From Sphaeroforma sirkka (Eukaryota > Opisthokonta > Ichthyosporea > Ichthyophonida), in NCBI GenBank assembly GCA_001586965.3, contig LUCW03002065.1, positions 1 to 31,955 of the forward strand: a stretch of 31,955 bases of DNA, written 5' to 3'. Each line of letters starts with the position of its first letter. Position 1 is the first letter of the stretch. Below are positions 19,266 through 27,242 of the stretch, in pieces. A program made the translations under genes and the position numbers. The notes beneath the pieces were generated by a model. The model saw only the letters and a list, made by a program, of their open reading frames with translations. It was not told the origin of the DNA and made no database searches.

Positions 19266-19949
19266 ATTTTTAGCATTTTTTTATTTCTAAATTTTTTACA
19301 GATTAATTAGTCATCCGACCATTTCCCAACAACCATTCATTCTTCTTTTGATTTTTTTTTAATCCATCTTCGGTCCGAAAATCCAGATACTTCAATTCCA
19401 ATGCGACTTTTCAGGCCGTCGTTGACAATCAAGGCCTCCCTCTGACTAATTAGCAGTCATAGGACGTTTGAACAATGTTTTGACTGGCCTAGTCAATCCA
19501 CACAACACGAACATGATGCAGTATCGCAGTTAGGGGTATAGAAGAACGTAATTTGGCGTAGAGAAGGTCGATATGGCAGATTTTCATAGGTGTGGGCGAG
19601 TACAGCGACGACAAAGGGCAGATAGAGGTGATCAAGAAAAGCAGGTAGCAATGTAGAATCGACAGTGTCAGGCGACGTAGAATGGAAACGTGTGAATTAA
19701 GCGCGCGTGAGACAGGTAGCAATGCAGAAGAGGAGCTAGGCACAGTTTGGGAGAAACTGAGACAGAAAAAATGCGATTTCAACTCGTATTTTCAACAAAT
19801 ATCAACTACGGGAGCAAGTTTTGGTAATCAATTGGCTAGACGAAAAGACTGGCATGGTTAGAAGATCGATTTTTCGAAAATATCTCGAGTCGAATGTTCG
19901 CCATCGTTGCATGCGCGAACTTCGATGGTCACGAAAGCATAGGAAAAAA

Positions 19950-20016
19950 TATATCACGGGGGATATCGAACCCACGACCAACACACAACTAGAAGACATA
20001 TTTACCGATGTTACAT
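19950..20016 (-). repeat. tRNA-like fragment (possible SINE remnant) in the leader
   Basis: On the minus strand the string gtgggttcgatatcccc (19958-19974) resembles a tRNA T-arm and pol III B box (GGTTCGANTCC) with one extra base. Upstream bases (catcggtaaatatgtcttct) vaguely follow a tRNA D and anticodon arm, but no A box consensus or acceptor stem pairs. Not a functional tRNA. Confidence 0.3.
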
Positions 20017-20830
20017 TTTCGTATATATATATACATATATACATATATATACTTAAATTTCCATTCTAGAGAGAAAGGAAGTCAACGTAAGTGAATCAGC
20101 CGTAGGACCAACATAGCCTGGTACGGTTGTATGATTGTTGGTGAAAACTAAGGAGAACGTTATCACCGACGTATAAGGCGAATCGTCAAGATGCAGCGGA
20201 CTCTTGCAAGGGACAGAAGAAATAGTACATGCAAGAGTAGACGGCACTTATCAGGCATCGTGCAAGTACACTCAAGTTGGTTTGAATAGGGAATTTGTTT
20301 TTGGTTTTCCAACTTCATAACCGATGTAACTACCTTGGGCTTCAAGGTTATTCTTGGGAACCTTGACCTGAACTTCCTGGCTGCAGGCCTCGGATTTGAT
20401 TGATGTTGGAGTACAGTGGTCCGAAGGTTGGATTAAAGGAGCATTCAGAACGCTAGAACACGACAGGCGGTTGATCATTGAACACGCTTCGAGTCTATCA
20501 GCAACTCTTAATTACTCCTATAGGCAGAGCAAAGGAGAGCAAAACGAGTACTCATTAACAAAACCAACCCAAACAAAATGATTAGCAATCATTAAGGAAC
20601 AAGGTGTATTCGAGCGCAACGAGTTTTCGGGGACCCGCAAGCAGACCTTGTAGACATCAACATGATTCAATGATAATTAGCTATTTTGGTATCACGAGAG
20701 GAGAACGGCGGAAGAAAGTGTGTAACACAAATGGCTGAAGTCAACTATTATATAATAGCCGACACTCCTTCAATCTGGACCAACTATTCATCAACAATAC
20801 AAAGCCATACATCGAAGTCTTAACATCAAG

Positions 20831-22911
20831 ATGCCTATGCGTCCAGCACCCCGTAGCCCTCGACGCACTCGTCGCGACGGCAAAGCAACCCAGAGATCTT
20901 TGTCAGATTTCGAGCAGACCCACCAAGGAGGCACAGCTTCTTCGCGCCAGACAGTAGCATCGCGTCGAAGAGATGAACAACCGCGATATGAACAGACAGA
21001 CCAAGACGTGGGCCAGGCAGCAAGCAGGCGACATCAGTTGGGGCACGGGTCTCGCTTATCGGCAAGAGGGAGAGCAGATCCAGAAGACAGTGAGGTGCAA
21101 TTTGTGATTAGGCATACTAGTCGTTCAAAGTCTGCTGAACCAGCAGCTGAGCGACACAGGGTAGCCAATGTCCGAGGTACTTCGGGCATTCATTCAGCGG
21201 GTAGTAGACCGCATTCATGGCAGCCTTTTCACCGAGCACCTGAACGAGATTTCACTCGAAAGCGAACTCGATCGGGGAGTTTTACCAGTGCAAGTCAGGA
21301 TTCCCTCGCAGGCAACGGGGATGAGCGACAAGTCCAACGGCATAGAAATATGTCAGGGTGGGCCACGGGCACTCGTCAGCAAAACTCTGACGAAATCAGA
21401 GGCCGACAGCTAGAGCAATATTTGAGCGACCCACATGGGGATTATCGTCGTAGGAAGCCGAACGAGAACAACTACGTAGACGATGGGAACTCAGCCGACA
21501 GCACCGAGACTTCGCGCGATCGATACAGGATATGCGCAAGGCTAGTTACGTTGACGACGGTAAGCGCAAGTATAGTGACGTCGACGACGGTAAGCGCAAG
21601 TCTAGTGATGTCGACGACGGTAATGTTCATGGCAGCAGAAAACGACCGTACAAAGACGAACAGGCGAGAGAGCCGATCATGACACCAGCGCAGTGGAACG
21701 AGCATCGCCGAGCCATGTGTCAACGCCTCGAAGGGAAGATATCTTTCTTTGTGGATGAACTTTGTCGAGCACAGGGAAACTACGATGTCCCAAGATGTAC
21801 ATTACTAACGTCCACGATCGATACACTGAAAGGAGCGTTGAATACTCAATTGGAAGCTATCAGGAAGAACAGAGCTCCGGAGCCACGGACATGGCCCGAT
21901 TGGCCTTTAGACCGTTATCAATTAAGCAGCACAGCCGATAGAGACACACGAGGGGCGCTAGAAGAGGCACTGAAGAACGCCCATGTCTCAGGACTAGATG
22001 AGTCGTGGATGGTACGTTGGTTCTATAAGGTACTCATACATTTTAAGGCAGCAAAGGCCACAATTGACTATCTCCGTGACAACCATAATGAGCTGAGGGT
22101 ATATCCGGCTGAACAGGTCATAGACCAAATCTGTCAACATGAGAGCAAGGCCACCGTAGACCCTACCTTTAAGAAGTTGGCGAAGGGTAATCCCCGCACC
22201 AAGGGTGTAGAGTCAGCCAGGGAACATTTGAACAAGATTGTGGAAGTTCACAAGAGAGCCTGGGAGCGAGCAGATAAGGGCAAGGACTTTCCTAAGCGGT
22301 TGCTTAATCACTGCCTCATACAGGCTCTCGAGGACCTGACAGGTAATATGACGTATGAACGCACGCTACAACACCACATAGGTTGGGACCACCTGGAGAC
22401 TGAAGACCTTCTCCGCATTTTAAATCCAGACATACAAGAAACCGATGCCATCCTCAGACAACGGGTACGGACACAGATGAATGTGGGGGATAGGCGTAGA
22501 CAGTTTCCAGCCCAACAACGAGATCGTAATTTGAATACGAATACAGGAGGAGGCAGCACACAACGCACAAGCACGTCTACGACCACCACGTGTTACGCGT
22601 GCAGAGCGGGTGCCCCACCCAGTTTCAGGCATATATCATCCTGCAAGCACTACCAGTCGAACAAAAGGGTTGGATTCACATCCAACTCGGGCCGAGGATT
22701 TAAGCAAGGCGTATCCTTCGATAAGAGTTTGCCCGCGGTCAACACCATTACGGCTCTAACAGACTCGGACGACCAGCAAACGGAGCAGGAGGAGACCACG
22801 CCTACAGACACACACATTGCTTCCATACTGGCACACCCAGACGAAATCGAACAGGGTGAGTTAGAAGAAGAGGATGCAACGTGGGAAACCATAGGCAGCG
22901 ATCAGGAATAG
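20831..22911 (+). CDS. gag: Gag polyprotein of the chromovirus (one frame break)
   Basis: Structural protein that would form the particle and bind the RNA template. ATG 20831 opens an Arg, Ser and Gln-rich N-terminal region (PMRPAPRSPRRTRRDGK...), highly basic and probably disordered. At 21515-21540 the frame moves by -1; the second frame carries 30-bp repeats (SDVDDGKRK units). It continues into a helical capsid-like region (about 21690-22440, including WMVRWFYKVLIHFKAAKATI and LLNHCLIQALEDLTGN). A zinc-knuckle-like C-X2-C-X9-H-X3-C follows (from CYAC, near 22592) and then an acidic C-terminus ending at TAG 22911. The motif YVDDG occurs in both frames around the break, showing they were once one frame. 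The total would be about 690 residues. The knuckle spacing differs from the usual C-X2-C-X4-H-X4-C. Confidence 0.8.
21541..21624 (+). repeat. 30-bp coding minisatellite in gag
   Basis: Units at 21541-21570, 21571-21600 and 21601-21624 share gtcgacgacggtaagcgcaag. Thirty bases equal ten codons, so the array keeps frame and gives repeated DVDDGKRK units, acidic then basic. It lies exactly in the 151-bp overlap of the two gag frames. Confidence 0.9.
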
Positions 22912-23000
22912 GACGTAAGGGTGTCGGATGTAGATGCAACTTTAGTTTTCCCGTCTAGCACACCTGTGATACTATCGATCAAAGATCCATTACACTTTCA

Positions 23001-23340
23001 ATGGACAATCGAGTATTCATATCCATCCTGATTAACGGTAAGACATGCAGGGCGTTAGTGGATTCTGGGGCAAACAGAAGTTGCATTGATTCGACATCCG
23101 CACACGATTGGGGATTGCAAATTAAGTCGGCTCCGGAGGATCCTATATATACCTAGCTGATCGTAGTCTTCGTACACGGCGAATAGGCTCAACCGTACAA
23201 ACTCCAGTACGATATGGTCTAGAGCTCACAGAACAGTCTTTCGAGCTAATGAATCTACCACCGGCTATCGACGCGATCGTAGGCCAGGATCTTATGCCTG
23301 GCTTAGGGCTATACGTGGGAGGCCTTCAGTCGCCATTCTC
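23001..23340 (+). CDS. Retroviral-type aspartic protease (one frame break)
   Basis: Cleaves the polyprotein into mature parts. From ATG 23001 the frame reads VFISILINGKTC, then RALVDSGANRSCID. Here DSGA (23061-23072) is the catalytic triad of a retropepsin, whose other half comes from a second subunit. The frame stops at TAG 23154. The next frame picks up without loss at 23153 (LADRSLRTRRIGSTVQTPV), includes ELTEQSFELMNLPPAIDAIV, and reaches GQDLMPGLGL, which fits the C-terminal G(M/Q)D(L/W) block. The break is near 23145-23156. About 110 residues is a normal length for the family. It lies between Gag and RT, as in other Ty3/gypsy elements, in a different frame from Gag. Confidence 0.85.
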
Positions 23341-24190
23341 ACCCATAGATCCAACGGAGCTAGACAAACTATTGGAACCAATACCGTTGAGACGACCACC
23401 AGATTTGACCGAGGAAACCGGTGTTCGCCTGGAACTAGACAAGGAACTGAGGGACAATGACGGTATTCGAGAAAAGGACAGGTGCAGACTGGAAGGAGGC
23501 GAAGTTAGATTGCCAGTGACACCAGATCAAGCTGCAAGGATGCGGAAGGCAGTAAGGAACTTTGTAGCAGACAAATGGATACCATGGGTAGATAGACAGG
23601 TGCAGAAGTGGATTCAAGATTTGGTCATAGTTCAAAGGGATACAGCCACTTCCGTCAACTTACCCTTGCTCGCCGTGCCAGAGTATACTCAATCTGGAGA
23701 ACTAAAGAAAGTGCGAGTGTGTTTGGACCTCAGAGCGGTGAATGCATTAATACCGGCGGATCAGTTCATTATTCCCCGTATCAACGACATCATTGGTAAC
23801 ATCAAAGGGAAGAGATAATACACGACATTGGATCTAACCGCAGCGTACCATCGACTCCCAATTCACCCTGATTCTCAGTATTTATTCAGTTTCACACATG
23901 GCAAAAGCCAGTATTCCTTTACATCAGCGCCATTTGGACTACACACACTGACGCAGCAGTTTCAGCGTACACTGAGTGTGATATTGCAAGGACTTCCGGC
24001 ACACCACTACCTGGACGACATCGTAATAGCAACAGATGACTACGAGGAACACGTACGAGTAGTGAAAGAGGTCATTCGGCGGCTGACGTACCACAGTTTC
24101 AAGCTAAACCCTTCAAAATGTCATTTTGCAGTCAAAGAAGTCATGATCCTAGGGAAGCGAGTATCGAAGGCCGGAAGACATTGCATCGGC
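23249..24190 (+). CDS. pol: Reverse transcriptase (in-frame stop and 3' deletion)
   Basis: Copies the RNA into DNA. The frame from 23249 to 23818 holds the protease tail, a linker and the first RT blocks: LPLLAVPEYTQSGELKK, VRVCLDLRAVNALIPADQFI and PRINDIIGNIKG. A TAA at 23816-23818 then interrupts the same frame just before TTLDLTAAYHRLPIHPDSQY (block with the first catalytic Asp). YSFTSAPFGLHTLTQQFQR and HYLDDIVIATDD follow; YLDD at 24008-24019 holds the catalytic pair. After LNPSKCHFAVKEVMILGKRV and SKAGR (24174) the sequence jumps to a different frame. About 25 residues that normally join the RT thumb to the LGLANFL block seem to be missing. All core catalytic residues are intact, so the lesions are few and probably recent. 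Confidence 0.9.
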
Positions 24191-24827
24191 CTTGGGATTA
24201 GCCAACTTTCTTCACGAGCACCTACCAAACTTTGCAGAGGTAGTTGCCCCACTCCGGGAATTTGTAAGACTGAAGCCTAAGGAAATCATTGGAGACAGGT
24301 GGGAACAGAGACACCAGCAAGCTTGGGATGCCATGAAGCAAGCCATAGTTGAGGCAGTAGTGTTGAAATTTCCCGTCGACGAAGTACCTTTACAACTCGA
24401 AACGGATGCAAGCGACTACGGTATTGGAGGTGCATTGTTCCAGACCATAGAAGGGAAGAAGCAATACCTAATGTTCTTCAGCAAGACCCTCAACGCAGCA
24501 CAGCGCAATTACGCAACACCCATGAAGGAATTATTGGCCTTGGTATATGGTCTCACACACTTCCGGGATCATCTCGAAGGTCAACGCTTTTCAGTGTTGA
24601 CTGATCACAAGGCTTTGGTGTATATGAACACACAGCTAAAGCTGAATCCGATGCTACAACGATGGCATCACATCATAGCGCCTTTCAATTTTACTATCTC
24701 GCACATCCCGGGTATAAAGAACGTGTTACCAGACGCGTGGTCTAGGCTTCATGAGGGAACTGTTGAGACTGAGGACCCGGAGGTACTATATGCAGAATGT
24801 TGGCAACTTTTTTCCAGACTACTTTGA
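24177..24827 (+). CDS. pol: RNase H domain with RT connection
   Basis: Degrades the RNA strand of the hybrid. The frame begins DIASALGLANFLHEHLPNF (end of RT; the shift lies just upstream), then PLREFVRLKPK and WDAMKQAIVEAVVL. The Ty3/gypsy RNase H follows: QLETDASDYGIGGALFQT (Asp), NYATPMKELLALVYGL (Glu) and RFSVLTDHKALVYM (Asp). It ends with HIPGIKNVLPDAWSRL, the usual closing block. Counted from the TTG at 24192, the catalytic residues are D72, E113 and D138. It stops at TGA 24825-24827, but the next domain overlaps in the +1 frame from about 24790. A T6 run at 24808-24813 is the most likely place of the indel. Confidence 0.9.
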   Translation, partial: DIASALGLANFLHEHLPNFAEVVAPLREFVRLKPKEIIGDRWEQRHQQAWDAMKQAIVEAVVLKFPVDEVPLQLETDASDYGIGGALFQTIEGKKQYLMFFSKTLNAAQRNYATPMKELLALVYGLTHFRDHLEGQRFSVLTDHKALVYMNTQLKLNPMLQRWHHIIAPFNFTISHIPGIKNVLPDAWSRLHEGTVETEDPEVLYAECWQLFSRLL

Positions 24828-25130
24828 GCAAGCGCAACGGATTATGGGTGAGAATAATGTCGATGTCTTTGCTTCGCATCAGGACCATCATTTGCCACGC
24901 TACTACACCGACGATGACAGGGGTGGAGCGTTTGCACATTGTTGGAAAGATATAGACGGATGGATGAACCCACCATGGAGATTAATCCATAGAATGTTGC
25001 GCAAGATACGATCAGAGAGGGCCACAGCTACGGTGTGTCTACCGTGGGCGCCCCACGAGCCTTGGTTCCAGTTATTCAAGTCGCTTCTACAAAGAGACCC
25101 AGTATTAGTTCCAAGGACAGCCCACCCTCC
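24790..25130 (+). CDS. Dam methyltransferase-like domain of the DIRS type
   Basis: The frame 24751-25197 encodes NNVDVFASHQDHHLPRYY, then GAFAHCWKDIDGWMNPPW, RLIHRMLRKIRSERATAT and VCLPWAPHEPWFQLF. This pattern (vDlFAs..n..lpRf ... W ... nPPw.Lih.vl.Ki ... W..q.W) is the domain that follows RNase H in many DIRS-type, tyrosine-recombinase retrotransposons. There it is compared with Dam-like adenine-N6 methyltransferases. The NPPW at 24967-24978 corresponds to the catalytic (D/N)PP(Y/W) motif IV; aromatic W replaces the usual Y or F. No separate SAM-binding GxG motif is obvious. Function in the retroelement cycle is unknown and activity is not implied. It is in the +1 frame relative to RNase H, and the reading shifts again near 25125. 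To my knowledge it is not a normal part of gypsy chromoviruses. Confidence 0.75.
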
Positions 25131-25544
25131 TTCCTCAAATACGGAAAGTATGCGAGTGGCAAGGCACCATGGGGTCACACAGTCATTGCCAGAGTAGGTC
25201 CACGCAATGGTTACAGCCTTCCAGCGACGTTTTCAGCACGATTGGGATATGCAGAACCGTCCTCAGTATCGAAAGTCACCCCATTAGATACGTCTCGGCT
25301 AGTATCGATCGCTATCTCGGAAGTAGCCATGACGGATTCTCCAGATGAGGAAGAGATAAGCCGTCGCACACAGCTCACCTTGTGTCAGCATGAGATTGGG
25401 CATCATAGAGCAGAAGATACAGTTGCTCAACTACAGCAGAACGGACATTTGTGGCCTAACGCTCTGGAACTTGCACAAACAGTTAGGAGAAACTGTCGCA
25501 CATGTCTAGGACAGAGGGTGTTACGAAAGGATTTCACCCGATGA
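25130..25544 (+). CDS. pol: Integrase N-terminal zinc-binding region (H2C2)
   Basis: After a shift near 25125 the frame gives FLKYGKYASGKAPWGHTVIA (end of the preceding domain), a linker (DSPDEEEISRRTQLTLC), then HEIGHHRAEDTVAQLQQNG and NCRTCLGQRV. The H-X3-H ... C-X2-C arrangement is the HHCC zinc finger that begins retroviral-type integrases. The frame stops at TGA 25542-25544; the catalytic core continues in the adjacent frame, with the break near acgaaaggat (25526-25535). Confidence 0.85.
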
Positions 25545-26638
25545 TTAATATAACGGCAAAGTATCCGTGGGATCATATTCAAGTCGACATGATTCCAATG
25601 CCACTAGTTTCAGCAGCAGGAAATCGATATATATTGCACGTCTTGGATATAGCAACGGGGTACTCGATATTGAGAGCAACGGCCACAAAGTCAGCAGAAG
25701 TGGTGACATCTAAACTTATGGAGGTGTTTGGGGAACATGGTTTTCCCAGGAAAATTCAATCAGACGAGGGAGGCGAGTTTTCGAACAAGATTGTTAAATT
25801 AATAACTCAAGAAGTTGGAGTGATGCATGCAAAGTCGCCACCATATCGTCCTCAGGTTCTGGGAGCAGCGGAGAGAAGACACAGAGACATCCACGAAGGA
25901 GTTCGCAAGCTATGTGAATCTTTGCCTACGGCATGGGATGTCCGACTACCACTTATTATGCTGTGCCAGAACCTCCGAATATCTCGGCGACACAAGACAG
26001 CACCATTCAGTGCTTACTTCGGTCGCCGTCATGTTCCGTTTGCTGACTTCACGGATGACCTTCCGGGGAATCAGCCGGTCACCAATGAGGCTTGGGCACA
26101 CCGGCTGGATCGTTTGCACGACACTATCTTGCCGACGCTTTACAAGGTCACGCAGAAATACGCAGACACACTATCCAGGCAGTTTGACCGCCTCCATGCT
26201 TACGATTTTATCGCCTTTCAACCAGGGGATGTGGTAATGGTACGGTCCGAAGGTCGCACAACCAAAGCAATGCGACCAATGTTTGGACCATACGTTGTCA
26301 AAGCCAGACAGGGACAAGGATATGAACTGACACACAAGGATGGTTCACTTCCAGATACTTTCAAAGGTAAACCAGTTAGAGTGGAACTTTTGCGACTAGT
26401 CCATAGAGCCACCGAAAAGCCTTTAGAAGATCATATGTGGCAGGATAGTTCCTCGTTCCGTTACATCATTCGACATAGACAGAATGATTCCACAGGGAAT
26501 ACAGAATACTTGGTTCGCTGGCGGGATGGTGATCCAACTTGGGAGTCAGCCAAAGCTTTTGACGATCCGAATGACATCGCGGCATACCACAAAGCCGAGC
26601 AAACTCGGCAGAAGAAGAAAGCGGCACAACAACAATAA
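25535..26638 (+). CDS. pol: Integrase core, GPY/F module and C-terminal chromodomain
   Basis: Inserts the DNA copy into the genome. The frame from 25502 (true entry about 25530) reads GFHPMINITAKYPWDHIQVD. The catalytic residues, numbered from 25502, are D29 (IQVDMI), D88 (IQSDEGGEFSN) and E124 (LGAAERRHRDI), with 35 residues between the last two, the classic DD35E. MRPMFGPYVVKARQGQGYEL near residue 262 is the GPY/F module. The end (FRYIIRHR..., TEYLVRWRDGDPTWESAKAF, about residues 318-360) is a chromodomain with the aromatic residues Y, W and W that typically form the methyl-lysine cage region. It ends QQQ-TAA 26638. It is the longest uninterrupted frame of pol in this copy (378 codons), so this part may be intact. 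Confidence 0.92.
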   Translation, partial: HPMINITAKYPWDHIQVDMIPMPLVSAAGNRYILHVLDIATGYSILRATATKSAEVVTSKLMEVFGEHGFPRKIQSDEGGEFSNKIVKLITQEVGVMHAKSPPYRPQVLGAAERRHRDIHEGVRKLCESLPTAWDVRLPLIMLCQNLRISRRHKTAPFSAYFGRRHVPFADFTDDLPGNQPVTNEAWAHRLDRLHDTILPTLYKVTQKYADTLSRQFDRLHAYDFIAFQPGDVVMVRSEGRTTKAMRPMFGPYVVKARQGQGYELTHKDGSLPDTFKGKPVRVELLRLVHRATEKPLEDHMWQDSSSFRYIIRHRQNDSTGNTEYLVRWRDGDPTWESAKAFDDPNDIAAYHKAEQTRQKKKAAQQQ

Positions 26639-27050
26639 TTCCAACGTTACGTTGATGAATACTAGATGTCTATCATCTACTTCCGGATCGAAGTTTTGTC
26701 TCTCCTCGTGAGATTTCACCACGGTATAGAGGCGAAAGACGATTCCACAACTCGAGCTTATAGGCGAAAGTATAACTCCAGCGGATACCCTAGCTTATGG
26801 GGGGGGTGAAAACATACCAGCGGATACCCTAGCTTTTTGGGGGGTGAAAATATACCAGCACAGCCGGGATGGTTCAAAAGACCAGTTTCCAAGGCAAGAA
26901 CTTACTCAGCAGAAGGATTTCATTAGTTTATATATATATATATATATATATATTGTTTATTTACACTACTAATTATATATGTTTAATTTTCAATAGTTTA
27001 AGAGGTCATTTATTTTTGAAGCTCTTCAATCACTGGTGACGCTTGAGCTT
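26639..27050 (+). other. 3' untranslated region of the chromovirus
   Basis: About 410 bp between the integrase stop and the polypurine tract. It contains a 38-bp G-rich tandem duplication (26778-26854) and a short (TA)n run (26930-26953). No frame of note. Confidence 0.7.
26778..26854 (+). repeat. 38/39-bp tandem duplication with G runs
   Basis: Copies at 26778-26816 and 26817-26854 share ccagcggataccctagct and end in G8 or G6 followed by tgaaaa.ata. The G runs lie about 200-250 bp upstream of the polypurine tract and could act as extra plus-strand priming points or form a G-rich structure; this is speculation. Confidence 0.92.
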
Positions 27051-27058
27051 GAGGGGAG
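27051..27058 (+). promoter_or_regulatory. Polypurine tract of the chromovirus
   Basis: gaggggag lies directly against the tgtgg start of the 3' LTR. This is the expected position for priming plus-strand synthesis, and it agrees with the direction of Gag and Pol. Confidence 0.9.
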
Positions 27059-27238
27059 TGTGGTAAAAGTCCCCTTAAACCACTATCAGTGTGGAGTTAG
27101 AATTAGTTTACAATTAATTCACACGAGGTGAATTATTTGTAGACCACGTAGACAATCAAATATAAGAATAAATACACCGCACTGAGCCTCAGGGAGACTC
27201 AGTAGGTTTTAGTATCGTATTTTGATGTGTTTACTACA
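27059..27238 (+). repeat. 3' LTR of the chromovirus, 180 bp
   Basis: Identical by eye to 18372-18551 over all 180 bases. It is followed by aagt, the same four bases that precede the 5' LTR, after which the flanks differ. Confidence 0.95.
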
Positions 27239-27242
27239 AAGT

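Larger units (their letters stand above)
18552..20830 (+). other. 2.28-kb leader of the chromovirus, repeat-rich and non-coding
   Basis: Unusually long stretch between the 5' LTR and the Gag ATG. It holds a 78-bp tandem duplication, a ~115-bp direct repeat flanking a long (TA)n tract, and a minus-strand tRNA-like box. No continuous frame or Gag motif is visible; frames at 19489-19782, 19802-20044 (minus) and 19821-20069 (plus) are unconvincing. Part of it may be later insertions or an acquired segment. The 5' splice site, packaging signal or primer site that may lie here cannot be picked out. Confidence 0.6.
18372..27238 (+). mobile_element. Ty3/gypsy chromovirus-type LTR retrotransposon with an extra methyltransferase-like domain, 8,867 bp
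   Basis: Bounded by two 180-bp LTRs that I read as identical base for base, each TG...CA, and by the 4-bp target duplication AAGT (18368-18371 and 27239-27242). The polypurine tract lies at 27051-27058. Coding order is Gag, protease, RT, RNase H, methyltransferase-like domain, H2C2 and DDE integrase, GPY/F and chromodomain. Integrase after RNase H places it in Ty3/gypsy, and the chromodomain in the chromoviruses. Chromodomains in integrases are thought to steer insertion to marked chromatin. Identical LTRs imply a recent insertion, since both are copied from one template during reverse transcription. Yet the coding region has at least seven interruptions: shifts near 21.52, 23.15, 24.17, 24.80, 25.13 and 25.53 kb, an in-frame TAA at 23816, and a frame change between Gag and protease. 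The copy is therefore defective as written. Confidence 0.93.

Noticed and set aside
21472..22892. Minus-strand Val, Ser and Cys-rich frames opposite gag
   Set aside because: Shadows of the real plus-strand gag coding sequence.
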